NCBI RefSeq assembly: GCF_034111725.1
Contig: NZ_JAWUWR010000069.1
Span: 1-64,000, forward strand
From: Thalassolituus sp034111725
GTDB lineage: Bacteria; Pseudomonadota; Gammaproteobacteria; Pseudomonadales; Oceanobacteraceae
DNA: 64,000 bases
Reading direction: 5' to 3'
Shown: positions 44,969 through 53,854 of the stretch, in pieces
Position numbering within the stretch: position 1 is the stretch's first letter
Layout of the letters: the number at the start of each line of letters is the position of its first letter
Position numbers and translations under genes: made by a program
The notes under the pieces: model-generated
What the model saw: the letters and a program-made list of their open reading frames with translations, nothing else
Databases searched by the model: none
What the model was told of the DNA's origin: nothing

Positions 44969-45804
44969 CCAAAAGCCGCTTGCGTGGCGTCGATCTCTTC
45001 ATTAAGTGCCTGCCATTGCGGCTCAACATTATCGGCGTCTAATCCTAGTTGCTGGAATGAGTGCAAACTATCACGATCAACTTGCCCTAGAGGGTGGTCG
45101 GTGCCGGCAAAGTGCTGAATGACGGCAACTTGCACTATGTCGGTAAAATCTACTTGTTCTGATTTTCTTGTTAAGTCTTGGTATTGCTTTGGAACGCGCA
45201 CGAGCTCGTCAGAAAAATCCCAGCTTTTCAGAATATATGCACCGATATGCGGATGTAGCCGCTCGATAACATGATCGAGCGACATACTATCGCTCATTAA
45301 ACCTTCGTTGTTTTCGGCATAGGCGAGAATAGGTAGCACACCGATTTGATGTACCAAACCGGCAAGCAATGCTTGATCTGACGGTAACTTGGTAAAATGC
45401 CGAGCCAGTACTTGGGCAGATGAGGCTATTTCAATCGCTCGTGACCAACATTCTCGCATACGAACATCAATCGCATCGTTAGTAGCCTGAAACATTTGTG
45501 CCATGGCTAAGCCAATAACAAGGTTGCTGGTGTAATCAATGCCTAAGCGTGACACGGCAGTCGTGAGGTCGTTAATGGCGATACTGCTACGTAACATGGG
45601 GCTATTAGCTACTCGTAACAGTCGGGTCGTGAGTGCAGGGTCTTGGCCTATGATGGACGATATATCGTTAATGGTGGCATCTTCATCCTCTGCGACCTCG
45701 CGAATTTTCAAGGCAATTTCAGGCAAGGTCGGAAGTACCAAGCGGTCTTCACGAATCTGCTGAACAATATCGTCCTTTACTTGCTGCACTAACGACTGAG
45801 ACAT
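44959..45804 (-). CDS. HDOD domain protein
   Basis: A 281-residue single-domain HDOD protein, a degenerate relative of HD phosphohydrolases used in signalling. The typical segment is LPTLPEIALKIREVAEDEDA followed by SSIIGQDPALTTRLLRVANS. In place of the HD dyad it has HQIGVLPILAYAE, without metal ligands, so a regulatory rather than enzymatic role is expected. ATG at 45804 is chosen; an open frame extends 33 codons upstream but overlaps ygfZ and lacks a ribosome site. Confidence 0.88.
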   Translation of the reverse strand: MSQSLVQQVKDDIVQQIREDRLVLPTLPEIALKIREVAEDEDATINDISSIIGQDPALTTRLLRVANSPMLRSSIAINDLTTAVSRLGIDYTSNLVIGLAMAQMFQATNDAIDVRMRECWSRAIEIASSAQVLARHFTKLPSDQALLAGLVHQIGVLPILAYAENNEGLMSDSMSLDHVIERLHPHIGAYILKSWDFSDELVRVPKQYQDLTRKSEQVDFTDIVQVAVIQHFAGTDHPLGQVDRDSLHSFQQLGLDADNVEPQWQALNEEIDATQAAFGSA

Positions 45805-45844
45805 GAGCGGGCCTTTTGAGTTTTCTGCCCGCGTGGCCGGGCAT

Positions 45845-46783
45845 TTAGCTGTCAGAACTCTCAGTATAGAAAACCCTGTGCAAAGTGACGGGGTTTTTGC
45901 CAATCACTGCATCTAGCTGTTGTTCTAAACTATTGATTACGGCTAAACCCTCGCTATTCACTATGTTTAGACAAAGGCTTGCCAGCTCGCCAATGGCCTT
46001 GCCATCGCCGTTATTGATAGCTGTCATGGGTTTGATGTCGGTATTTTCCGACAAGCTGAAGCGATAAAGAGCACGTTTGCTTTTACCTAAATACTGCAAA
46101 CGTGCAACGATTTCTTGGCCGGTGTAGCAGCCCTTAGAGAAGCTCACACCTTGATGCTGTTGCCAGTCGATATGCTGCGGCACCCACTCTTCGCGACTGT
46201 AATCGTTGACCCAAACGAGCCCTGCCTTGATGTCGGCTAAGTGCCAGTCTTTTGATGAGCACAAGGGTTGGTCAGTAAGCCAAGTATCTGCTTGGTCGAT
46301 GTTGCACCAGAATTCGCGGCGGTTGTCGGGCCATTGCACGCTGATGCCATTAGTGTCAGCAATAACAGTGTGCGCGGCTTGCAGTGTGGAATCTTGTCCT
46401 AGCTCTGCCAGCACTAGCCAGTCTTGGCGCTCCATTAATTGTGTTTTAAAAAATACGGCATATTTACTTAGGTGAGTCTGAAGAGCGGCTGCTTGCGTAG
46501 TGGGTAAGCGTAACCAAAAATCATCGTTTTGGCGGGCGATAACAAAGTTAGCCACCATGCGCCCCTTCGCTGTGCAGCACGCGCCCAGTTGCCACATGCC
46601 ATTTTTTAAAGTACTGACATCGCACGTTAGTTGACCTTGTAAAAAACGCTCGCTATCAGGTCCTTGAATCTGGATAAGGGCCATATCAACTAAGTAGGTA
46701 CGAGCCGGTCGGCCTAGGCTAGTCGAATTCGGGATGAAATATTCGCCGTCGTTGCTGCCAAGCGAGGATGTAAGCTGGTTCAT
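45845..46783 (-). CDS. ygfZ: Folate-binding protein YgfZ
   Basis: A 312-residue YgfZ protein, a tetrahydrofolate-dependent factor for maintaining certain Fe-S enzymes, including the tRNA-thiolating MiaB. The family signature SFSKGCYTGQEIVARLQYLG with the conserved Cys is present, and the N-terminal part shows FLQGQLTCDVSTL. ATG at 46783 has GGAG 9 bases upstream; a TTG five codons earlier is rejected. It is divergent from sdhE, the usual arrangement in gammaproteobacteria. The HDOD gene starts 40 bases downstream. Confidence 0.94.
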   Translation of the reverse strand: MNQLTSSLGSNDGEYFIPNSTSLGRPARTYLVDMALIQIQGPDSERFLQGQLTCDVSTLKNGMWQLGACCTAKGRMVANFVIARQNDDFWLRLPTTQAAALQTHLSKYAVFFKTQLMERQDWLVLAELGQDSTLQAAHTVIADTNGISVQWPDNRREFWCNIDQADTWLTDQPLCSSKDWHLADIKAGLVWVNDYSREEWVPQHIDWQQHQGVSFSKGCYTGQEIVARLQYLGKSKRALYRFSLSENTDIKPMTAINNGDGKAIGELASLCLNIVNSEGLAVINSLEQQLDAVIGKNPVTLHRVFYTESSDS

Positions 46784-46809
46784 TGTCGGTGTCTCCAAAA
46801 CTATGCCTG

Positions 46810-46839
46810 CGTAGAATCTGCAAGCCTGTGCATTCTACG
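46810..46839. repeat. Inverted repeat between ygfZ and sdhE
   Basis: CGTAGAAT (46810-46817) and ATTCTACG (46832-46839) are perfect inverted copies with partly self-complementary spacer (TGCA/TGCA). It sits upstream of ygfZ in the divergent promoter region and may be an operator or part of the ygfZ leader. Confidence 0.4.
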
Positions 46840-46959
46840 GCAAAAGTCGACGGCTAAATACGGGATAGAAGTTGTGGGATTATCTGTCTGCTTGCGCTAC
46901 GTAATTAGCGTTTTAGCAGATCGCTTTGCTACAATGGCTTCCCATCAGAGGAGACTAAC

Positions 46960-47226
46960 GTGTCAGAAGAACTTAACGATATTGATGCACGACGTGTCTG
47001 TTGGCATAGCCGTCGCGGCATGCTGGAACTGGATGTGATCCTATTGCCATTTGCGGAAAATAAATACCGTGATTTAACGGAAGACGATAAGCGTCGCTAT
47101 CGTGATTTATTGGAATGCGAAGATCCTGATCTATTTGCTTGGTTTATGGAACATCAAAATCCAGACGATGCTGATTTTGAGCGTATCGTGGCCGTGGTGT
47201 TAGAGTATGCCCGCAGCCCTAAATAA
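46960..47226 (+). CDS. sdhE: Succinate dehydrogenase assembly factor SdhE
   Basis: An 88-residue SdhE (YgfY), which promotes covalent FAD attachment to SdhA and FrdA. The essential RGMLELD motif is at residues 19-25, and the helical remainder (LECEDPDLFAWFMEHQNP) is typical. It starts with GTG after AGAGGAGA. The ygfX gene begins inside its 3' end, as in E. coli. Confidence 0.95.
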   Translation: MSEELNDIDARRVCWHSRRGMLELDVILLPFAENKYRDLTEDDKRRYRDLLECEDPDLFAWFMEHQNPDDADFERIVAVVLEYARSPK

Positions 47227-47629
47227 GACGGGCGAATATTATGAATGGGCTTTGCGTCCTTCATTACAACAACGCCGCTTAGATTTTGCGGCGTTGTTAG
47301 TAGGTAGTTGCCTGCTACTTGTCTTATTACCACTTTCTTGGTGGTTCTCTTTGATGATCGCGCTAGCGGTCGCTTTTCTTAGTTGGCGTTTCGCCCAGCG
47401 AATGCAAGTATCGGTGGAGCGAATAGGTTGCGATGCGCGTGGCTGGTGGATACTTGTGGGCGGTCAGCGCCATTGGGTGCGCTGGCGCAGTGGCAGCATC
47501 CGTCGCTATGAATTGGTGCGTTTACAGTGGGGCTTTTGGCCATGGCAGCACATCTTAGTGCGAGCTGACAGCCTAGCAAACGACGAAGACTTGCGCCGTT
47601 TGCGTCGCGCGCTATATACGCAGATCTAA
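47207..47629 (+). CDS. YgfX family membrane protein
   Basis: A 140-residue YgfX/CptA-type protein with two membrane helices in residues 28-62 (FAALLVGSCLLLVLLPLSWW and the following stretch) and a small basic C-terminal domain rich in Trp and Arg. In E. coli the pair with sdhE has been discussed as a toxin-antitoxin module affecting the cytoskeleton, though that view is disputed. ATG overlaps sdhE by 20 bases. It is convergent with nadB. Confidence 0.85.
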   Translation: MPAALNKTGEYYEWALRPSLQQRRLDFAALLVGSCLLLVLLPLSWWFSLMIALAVAFLSWRFAQRMQVSVERIGCDARGWWILVGGQRHWVRWRSGSIRRYELVRLQWGFWPWQHILVRADSLANDEDLRRLRRALYTQI

Positions 47630-47652
47630 CCGGCAATAACGGATAGGGCGAA

Positions 47653-49260
47653 CTAGAGCTCGCCCAATTCTTTGATATATTTCGGTGTTAAAACGGTATC
47701 GAATGCGCGTGGTAACGGCTCTGGGTAGTCGCGGCTAAAATGCAGACCACGGCTTTCTTTGCGCAATAATGCCGAACGAATAATCACATCCGCTACATCG
47801 ACTAAATTACGCAGCTCGAGTAAATCATTGGTTACTTTGTGGTTGCTGTAAAACTCTTGTATCTCTTGGCGCAGCAGTTTTACGCGGTGTTTTGCCCGTA
47901 GTAAGCGTTTAGTTGTGCGCACAATGCCGAAGTAATCCCACATAAATCGACGCAGCTCATCCCAGTTGTGAGCGATGACGACATCTTCATCTGAATCGGT
48001 TACTTGGCTGGAGTCCCAAGCGGGTACTTTCTCAATCGAGGCTGCTAAATCTAAGTTTTCGGCAATATGCTTAGCCGCAGAGCGAGCAAACACCAAGCAC
48101 TCGAGTAGAGAGTTACTGGCTAACCGATTTGCACCATGTAGCCCTGTACTGGCGGTTTCACCCACTGCGTATAGCCGTTCAATGTCGGTACGGCCATGAA
48201 TATCTGTTACTACACCACCACAGGTGTAATGCGCTGCGGGTACGACAGGAATTGGGTCTTTAGTAATGTCGATGTTCAGTTGCAAGCAGCGTTCATAGAT
48301 AGTGGGAAAGTGTTCTTTAATAAAGTCGGCAGGTTTGTGGCTGATGTCTAAGAACAAGCAATCGGCACCCAAACGCTTCATCTCATGGTCAATCGCGCGG
48401 GCGACGATATCTCGCGGCGCGAGTTCTGCCCGCTCGTCAAAATGATGCATAAAGCGTTTGCCGTTTGGTAGTAGTAACTTACCGCCTTCCCCCCTAACGG
48501 CTTCAGTAATCAAAAACGATTTGGCTTGTGGGTGATACAAACAGGTTGGGTGGAATTGGTTGAATTCCATATTGGCAACGCGACAGCCCGCGCGCCAAGC
48601 CATGGCAATACCATCACCAGAAGCGCCGTCAGGGTTGCTCGTGTACAAATACACCTTGCTGGCTCCGCCAGTGGCTAATACCACGGCTCGGGCCGTAATA
48701 ACATCGACATCGCCGGTTTCGTTATTTAGAAAATAACCGCCAACGCAGGCTTGTCCAGGGAGCCCGAGTTTGTTGCGGGTGACGAGGTCGATGGCAATAT
48801 GATCTTGAAGTAAGGTCAAATTTTTGCAGTTGCGAGCACGCTCTAGCAAGGTATCGGAAATTGCATGGCCAGTGGCATCGGCTGCATGAATAATGCGACG
48901 TGCGCTATGACCGCCTTCACGGGTTAGATGAAAGTGATTAGGACTATCTTGGGTAAAGGGCACGCCAATATCAATCAGCCATTCAATTGCCGCCGTTGAT
49001 TCTTCTACGGTGTAGCGCACAGCTGGCTCATGACAGAGGCCGGCACCGGCGATAAGTGTGTCTTCTACATGGGCATCGATACTGTCTTCATCATCCAATA
49101 CCGCAGCAACACCACCTTGTGCCCAGCGCGTCGAGCCTGCGTCTAAGGAGTCCTTGCTAATGATCGCGGCCTTGATATGCTCGGGCAGGGATAGCCCCAA
49201 AGTCAGACCCGCAGCTCCGCTACCGATAATCAGCACATCGTAGGTAAAACTCTGACTCAT
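47653..49260 (-). CDS. nadB: L-aspartate oxidase
   Basis: A 535-residue flavoenzyme that oxidises L-aspartate to iminoaspartate in de novo NAD synthesis. The FAD dinucleotide fold is VLIIGSGAAGLTLGLSL. STRWAQGGVAAVLDDEDSID, HTRE-like HLTREGGHSARRIIHAAD and PAAHYTCGGVVTD are family landmarks. ATG at 49260 has AGAAG upstream; a 16-codon extension is rejected. It is divergent from rpoE, the classic gammaproteobacterial order. Confidence 0.96.
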   Translation of the reverse strand: MSQSFTYDVLIIGSGAAGLTLGLSLPEHIKAAIISKDSLDAGSTRWAQGGVAAVLDDEDSIDAHVEDTLIAGAGLCHEPAVRYTVEESTAAIEWLIDIGVPFTQDSPNHFHLTREGGHSARRIIHAADATGHAISDTLLERARNCKNLTLLQDHIAIDLVTRNKLGLPGQACVGGYFLNNETGDVDVITARAVVLATGGASKVYLYTSNPDGASGDGIAMAWRAGCRVANMEFNQFHPTCLYHPQAKSFLITEAVRGEGGKLLLPNGKRFMHHFDERAELAPRDIVARAIDHEMKRLGADCLFLDISHKPADFIKEHFPTIYERCLQLNIDITKDPIPVVPAAHYTCGGVVTDIHGRTDIERLYAVGETASTGLHGANRLASNSLLECLVFARSAAKHIAENLDLAASIEKVPAWDSSQVTDSDEDVVIAHNWDELRRFMWDYFGIVRTTKRLLRAKHRVKLLRQEIQEFYSNHKVTNDLLELRNLVDVADVIIRSALLRKESRGLHFSRDYPEPLPRAFDTVLTPKYIKELGEL

Positions 49261-49462
49261 ACTTCTGAAACCTTGATTGTGAACATGACAAACGACGTAT
49301 TTCGTCACCCGAGAACGGAATGTAGGGGGGGCAGTGTATGCATCGCAACGTCTCGCACTATAATGCCAGCCTATTGTCCTTGAAAAGGTTTTGTCATAAA
49401 GCTAACGATATCTAACCTTTTGATGTGGAACTGTAATAAAGCGTCAGCCGGACAATTCGATA

Positions 49463-49491
49463 GGAACTTTTTAAACATTACGCCCTCTACA
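49463..49491 (+). promoter_or_regulatory. Sigma-E-type promoter of the rpoE operon
   Basis: GGAACTT (49463-49469), a 16-base spacer and TCTACA (49486-49491) match the extracytoplasmic sigma-E consensus (GGAACTT, N16, TCTAA-like). Transcription should start near 49497, giving a very short leader to a GGAGG ribosome site at 49507-49511. This indicates autoregulation by RpoE. Confidence 0.75.
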
Positions 49492-49572
49492 TTACAAAGC
49501 CACAATGGAGGGCAGAGTGTGACAAACTTAGCGATGGCTGCGATGAAGCAGCGAGATACAGCGGGTAATGGC

Positions 49573-50160
49573 ATGACAGATCAACAAATTTCAGACCGGC
49601 AATTGGTTGCTCGGGTGCAGAAAGGTGATCGCCGCGCATTTGATCTGCTGGTGGTTAAGTATCAGCATAGAATTTTAGCCTTGGTTGGCCGTTTTGTTTC
49701 TGACTTCGCTGAAGCTCAGGATGTCACTCAAGAAGCATTCATCAAAGCCTATCGTGCGTTACCATCGTTCCGTGGTGACAGTGCTTTTTATACGTGGATG
49801 TACCGTATTGCGGTGAATACCGCTAAAAATCATTTGATCAGCCGTGGTCGTAAAACACCGACGAACGATATTGATTTAGATGACGCAGCCTACTTTGCCG
49901 ATGAGAGCCATATGCGCGATATGGACACGCCGGATGGATTGCTGCAAAGAGACCAATTACGTGATGTGGTATTTGCTGCTATTGATGCTTTGCCTGAAGA
50001 ATTGCGCATCGCAGTCACGCTGCGTGAGATTGATGGTCTAACCTATGAAGAGATTGCCGATGTTATGGAATGCCCTATAGGTACCGTACGTTCGCGCATA
50101 TTCCGAGCTCGTGAAGCCATTGAGAAAAAAATGCAGCCTCTGCTGAGTGCGACTGCCTGA
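49573..50160 (+). CDS. rpoE: RNA polymerase sigma factor RpoE/AlgU
   Basis: A 195-residue ECF sigma factor of the RpoE/AlgU group directing envelope-stress transcription. Region 2 contains FDLLVVKYQHRILALV and DVTQEAFIKAYRALPSFRGD. Region 4 contains LTYEEIADVMECPIGTVRSR. ATG at 49573 matches the length of AlgU. However, an in-frame GTG at 49519 has a better ribosome site (GGAGG, 7 bases away) and directly follows the sigma-E promoter, so a 213-residue form with 18 extra residues is quite possible. It leads the rseA-rseB-rseC-mucD operon. Confidence 0.95.
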   Translation: MTDQQISDRQLVARVQKGDRRAFDLLVVKYQHRILALVGRFVSDFAEAQDVTQEAFIKAYRALPSFRGDSAFYTWMYRIAVNTAKNHLISRGRKTPTNDIDLDDAAYFADESHMRDMDTPDGLLQRDQLRDVVFAAIDALPEELRIAVTLREIDGLTYEEIADVMECPIGTVRSRIFRAREAIEKKMQPLLSATA

Positions 50161-50179
50161 TGAGACGTAAGGATTAACT

Positions 50180-50866
50180 ATGAACGATAAAATGAATGAA
50201 TCCTTATCCGCATTAGTGGACGGCGAGACCGATGAGCTCGAAGTGCGGCGGGTGATGAATCAAATTGATCAAACCTCAGAAATGCTGCAAACCTGGCGTC
50301 GTTATCAACTTATTGGCTCGGTATTACGCAACGAGCCAGCCAGTACCATTGACCTCTCGCGCGGCATTATGCAAGCCCTAGATGGCGAGCCGATGGATGA
50401 TGTGGTAACACCGGTATCGACGGCGAGTAACCTTGAGGTGTCAGCGTCTGCTCTTGACGTGAAATCGTCCCGCTGGAGTTGGTTAGCATCTGGTGCGGTT
50501 GCCGCTTCGGTCACCTTGGCCGTGCTGGTGGGCGTGCGAGCCACTTCTGAGCTGCAAAATTCTGCTCTTAACGGTCAAGCGTTGAGTGCTGTAATGCCGA
50601 CAGTGTTGGGCCTCGATACAACGGGGTCATCGGATGCCATCGCGGAGGCTTTGGTTTCAGTTGAGCCTATTTCAGATATTGCTATAGCTGCAACTGAGCG
50701 TCAGCCACAAGCGGATAGCGAGACTTTGCGAGAAGCACAAAATGTGCTGAAAGAGTATGTGTTGCAGCATACAGAACATGCCTCACTCAATACTGCTAGC
50801 GGCATGATGCCTTATGCTAGAGTAGCTAACTTCGAACAGGACGCCGCGAAGGCGAAGGGCAAGTGA
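50180..50866 (+). CDS. rseA: Anti-sigma factor RseA/MucA
   Basis: A 228-residue membrane-bound anti-sigma factor. The N-terminal cytoplasmic domain (NESLSALVDGETDELEVRRV) holds RpoE. A single transmembrane helix lies near residues 95-113 (WLASGAVAASVTLAVLVGV), and the periplasmic part is the target of regulated cleavage and RseB binding. It starts 19 bases after rpoE, with AAGGA as ribosome site, and overlaps rseB by 4 bases. Confidence 0.93.
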   Translation: MNDKMNESLSALVDGETDELEVRRVMNQIDQTSEMLQTWRRYQLIGSVLRNEPASTIDLSRGIMQALDGEPMDDVVTPVSTASNLEVSASALDVKSSRWSWLASGAVAASVTLAVLVGVRATSELQNSALNGQALSAVMPTVLGLDTTGSSDAIAEALVSVEPISDIAIAATERQPQADSETLREAQNVLKEYVLQHTEHASLNTASGMMPYARVANFEQDAAKAKGK

Positions 50867-51867
50867 TTGTCAGATTACTGTTGATACTCTGCTGTTTGTC
50901 AGTCTCTGTTTATGCAGATTCCGACATCCAGCAGGAGCAAAACGCACGCGTTTGGTTAGATAAAATGTCGCGCGCTCTAAATGAGCGTAACTATCAGGGT
51001 GTTCTCATCTATGGCGACCCCAATGCCTGGAACACCCTATCAATTAAGCACAGTGTTATTGATGGCACTGAATATGAAAAGCTAGAACATCTCACCGGCT
51101 TGCCGCGTAAAATCATTCGGCGTGGGCATGATATCACCTGCATTCATCCGGGTGATCATGTCGTTCGTACTGATCCAAATATCACCAATCCGTTAACGCA
51201 ATCCCTAGTGCTTAGTAGCTCTGAACTTACCAATCTATACGATTTGCAGGTAGGCGGACACGAACGAATAGCGGATCGTATAGCGCAACGAATTAACGTG
51301 ACGCCTAAAGATAAATATCGTTATGGTTACAGTCTTTGGGTGGATATGCAAAGCGGTTTATTGTTACGCAGCGACTTGATGTCCGAACGAGGAGAGGTGT
51401 TAGAACGCTTCCAGTTTGCCCAAGTTGAAATAGACGGCGATATTCCCATATCGGAATTTGATGACACTGATGCAGGGCACCGGATCGAAGGGCACGGTTT
51501 AGCCAGTAAGGCAGGGATGATACAACCGGCTCTATGGGAGCCGGGATGGATTCCGCGAGGCTTTATGATGACGACGCGCCGTGAGCAAGAGCAAGCGGCT
51601 CAACATCATCAAACTATGGTGATGTATACAGATGGCTTGGCAGCTTTTACTTTGTTTGTGGATAATATTGCCGATGGTCGTATGCCCGACATGAACAAGC
51701 GTTGGGGAGCAACCGCCGCTGTCGTGCGACATATGAAGTTTAACGATAATGGTTATCGCATTACGGTTGTGGGTGAAGTCCCCATAGCGACAGTACAAAA
51801 AATAGCATTATCGGTCCGGCCTATGCTAGCGGCAGTGCCGAGTGGGTTAATTAATGAGTTGGAATAA
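50863..51867 (+). CDS. rseB: Sigma-E regulatory protein RseB/MucB
   Basis: A 334-residue periplasmic protein with a signal peptide (to about residue 19, VYA-DSD) and the two-domain LolA/LppX-like RseB fold. It binds RseA and senses lipoprotein or LPS signals. Seen are NYQGVLIYGDPNAWNTLSIK, YSLWVDMQSGLLLRSDLMSE and the C-terminal VGEVPIATVQKIALSV. It starts with GTG, overlapping the rseA TGA by 4 bases (GTGA). Confidence 0.94.
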   Translation: MIVRLLLILCCLSVSVYADSDIQQEQNARVWLDKMSRALNERNYQGVLIYGDPNAWNTLSIKHSVIDGTEYEKLEHLTGLPRKIIRRGHDITCIHPGDHVVRTDPNITNPLTQSLVLSSSELTNLYDLQVGGHERIADRIAQRINVTPKDKYRYGYSLWVDMQSGLLLRSDLMSERGEVLERFQFAQVEIDGDIPISEFDDTDAGHRIEGHGLASKAGMIQPALWEPGWIPRGFMMTTRREQEQAAQHHQTMVMYTDGLAAFTLFVDNIADGRMPDMNKRWGATAAVVRHMKFNDNGYRITVVGEVPIATVQKIALSVRPMLAAVPSGLINELE

Positions 51868-51874
51868 ATAAACG

Positions 51875-52318
51875 ATGAGCCAAGAAGTAGTTGCAGTGGT
51901 TGAGCAAGGTGAAGGCGGTATCTGGGTTGAAGCAACTCAGCGCAGCGCTTGCGGAAGTTGCAATGCGCGCTCTGGGTGTGGTCAGCATAGCTTGAGCAAG
52001 CTTGGTCGCCCGATGCGTTTATGGATACCTACAGATCGCAATTATCAGGTTGGTGATCAGGTGATCTTATCGCTACCGCAAGGTGGCTTAGCTCTCAGTG
52101 CTCTGGTGCTTTATGGCTTACCGCTGGTGGGCTTAATTGCGGGTGCTATCCTTGGACAACGTCTTGGTACCGACCTTATTTCAGCCGCGGTTGGCATCGC
52201 TGGCTTAGGGGTTGGATTTATTGTTGCTAAAAAACTATCAGAACAGTTCACAAAACAATGGCATCCTCAAATTGTTGATGGCTGTGCCGGCGTTATCTCC
52301 ACAAAACTGGTTGAATGA
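51875..52318 (+). CDS. rseC: RseC/MucC family redox-type regulator
   Basis: A 147-residue membrane protein with Cys26, Cys29 and Cys35 in ACGSCNARSGCG, typical of RseC, and two membrane helices (residues 67-115). RseC modulates sigma-E and SoxR reduction in other species. It lies 7 bases after rseB and before mucD. Confidence 0.9.
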   Translation: MSQEVVAVVEQGEGGIWVEATQRSACGSCNARSGCGQHSLSKLGRPMRLWIPTDRNYQVGDQVILSLPQGGLALSALVLYGLPLVGLIAGAILGQRLGTDLISAAVGIAGLGVGFIVAKKLSEQFTKQWHPQIVDGCAGVISTKLVE

Positions 52319-52340
52319 AATTATAGTTGAGAGGATCGAC

Positions 52341-53726
52341 ATGGCAGTAATACTTCGTTTATTCGTGGTTTGCTTGGTAGTGCTGACGACTGGTCGGGCT
52401 TGGGCAGAACTTCCTGATTTTCGCGAGCTGGTCAAAGAAACGTCTCCCGCGGTGGTGAATATCAGTACCGTACAACACGCTCGGTCTAACGCATTTCAAC
52501 AGCATTATGGTTTACCGGATGATGTCCCAGAAATCTTTCGTCATTTCTTTGGTCAGCAAATTCCATCGCCCGGTGGCAAACAAGAAAGCGCTTCTTTAGG
52601 GTCTGGTTTTATCGTTTCGCGTGACGGTTATATTCTAACGAACAACCATGTTGTGAAAGATGCGGATGAAATTGTCGTGCGTCTTAGTGATCGTCGTGAA
52701 CTCGACGCGGTACTAATCGGCGCCGATGAAAGTTCAGATTTGGCGGTTTTGAAAGTCGAAGCCAAGAATCTACCGACCGTCGAACTCGGTAATTCCGACA
52801 AGTTAGAAGTGGGTGAATGGGTGGTCGCCATTGGTTCGCCGTTTGGGTTTGATTATTCAGTGACTGCAGGGATTGTTAGTGCCAAAGGGCGCAGCTTACC
52901 TAATGAGAATTATGTTCCGTTCATTCAAACGGACGTTGCGATCAATCCTGGTAATTCAGGTGGTCCTCTGTTCAATCTTGACGGCAAAGTCGTGGGTATT
53001 AACTCGCAAATCTACACCCGTTCGGGCGGCTTTATGGGGGTGTCATTCGCGATTCCAATCAATGTTGCAATGGATGTTGCTGAGCAGCTAAAGGCTAATG
53101 GCAAAGTAAGCCGTGGTTGGCTAGGCGTAGTGATCCAAGAGGTCAGTAAGGATCTAGCTGAGTCGTTTGGCTTAGATAAAGCTGCCGGCGCTTTGGTTGC
53201 TCAGGTTGTTCCAAATAGCCCAGCGGCCAGTGCCGGAATTGAAAACGGTGACATCATTACTCGCATCAATGGCCGAGATATTTATCTGTCGTCAGATTTG
53301 CCGCACCAAGTGGGTCGATTAGCGGCGGGCGAAAATGCCACTCTTGATATCGTACGCAATGGTAAGCGCAAAAAAGTAACGGTCAATATCGGTGTTCTCC
53401 CTGATAGCGGCGCAATGGAGTTGGCGCAAAATCCAGCGACAGCCGAGCGGTTGAGCAATAGCTTGGGCGTGTTGGTAACCGATCTTAGCGACCGTCAACG
53501 TAAAGACGCTGGCGATGGCGTTATGGTAAAAGAAGTGCGTCGTGGTCCTGCGTCAATGGCTGGTTTGATCAATGGTGACATTATTACCATGATCTATGGC
53601 GAACAGATCCACTCTGTTGCTGAGTTTGATAAGGTCGTGAACAACTTACCGAAAAATCGCAGTGTCCCTATGCGTATTGTGCGTCGTGGCACCGCGATGT
53701 TCATCCCTTTACGCATTACCGACTAA
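52341..53726 (+). CDS. mucD: Periplasmic serine protease MucD/DegP type
   Basis: A 461-residue HtrA protease. The signal peptide ends at WA-ELPDF. The catalytic triad is H103 (NNHVVKDA), D133 (SSDLAVLKV) and S206 (NPGNSGGPLF), followed by two PDZ domains (from about 270 and 375, each with a GDIIT motif). It degrades misfolded envelope proteins and restrains sigma-E activation. ATG at 52341 follows GAGAGGA; the frame is open 43 codons upstream within rseC, but the signal peptide fixes this start. A strong hairpin follows at 53736-53760. Confidence 0.95.
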   Translation: MAVILRLFVVCLVVLTTGRAWAELPDFRELVKETSPAVVNISTVQHARSNAFQQHYGLPDDVPEIFRHFFGQQIPSPGGKQESASLGSGFIVSRDGYILTNNHVVKDADEIVVRLSDRRELDAVLIGADESSDLAVLKVEAKNLPTVELGNSDKLEVGEWVVAIGSPFGFDYSVTAGIVSAKGRSLPNENYVPFIQTDVAINPGNSGGPLFNLDGKVVGINSQIYTRSGGFMGVSFAIPINVAMDVAEQLKANGKVSRGWLGVVIQEVSKDLAESFGLDKAAGALVAQVVPNSPAASAGIENGDIITRINGRDIYLSSDLPHQVGRLAAGENATLDIVRNGKRKKVTVNIGVLPDSGAMELAQNPATAERLSNSLGVLVTDLSDRQRKDAGDGVMVKEVRRGPASMAGLINGDIITMIYGEQIHSVAEFDKVVNNLPKNRSVPMRIVRRGTAMFIPLRITD

Positions 53727-53735
53727 GACTAGAAA

Positions 53736-53760
53736 TGCGCTCAGCCTTCTGCTGAGCGCA
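53736..53760 (+). repeat. Strong hairpin after mucD without a T run
   Basis: TGCGCTCAGC (53736-53745) and GCTGAGCGCA (53751-53760) form a perfect 10-bp stem with a 5-base loop, 10 bases after the mucD stop. No T tract follows, so it may be a weak or factor-assisted terminator or an mRNA end-stabilising element. Confidence 0.6.
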
Positions 53761-53854
53761 GCCGATTGCCCAAGTCCCGCACTCTACATAGCGTTTGGGC
53801 TGTAATTCGAGTAAAATCCCCACCCATTTTCAATAATCTACCGGATGATATTCT

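Noticed and set aside
46960..47629. sdhE-ygfX as a toxin-antitoxin module
   Set aside because: RGMLELD identifies SdhE as the FAD assembly factor; the toxin-antitoxin interpretation is disputed and nothing here supports it.
49420..49518. rpoE start as far upstream as 49420
   Set aside because: This region contains the sigma-E promoter, so it should not be translated from the main transcript.
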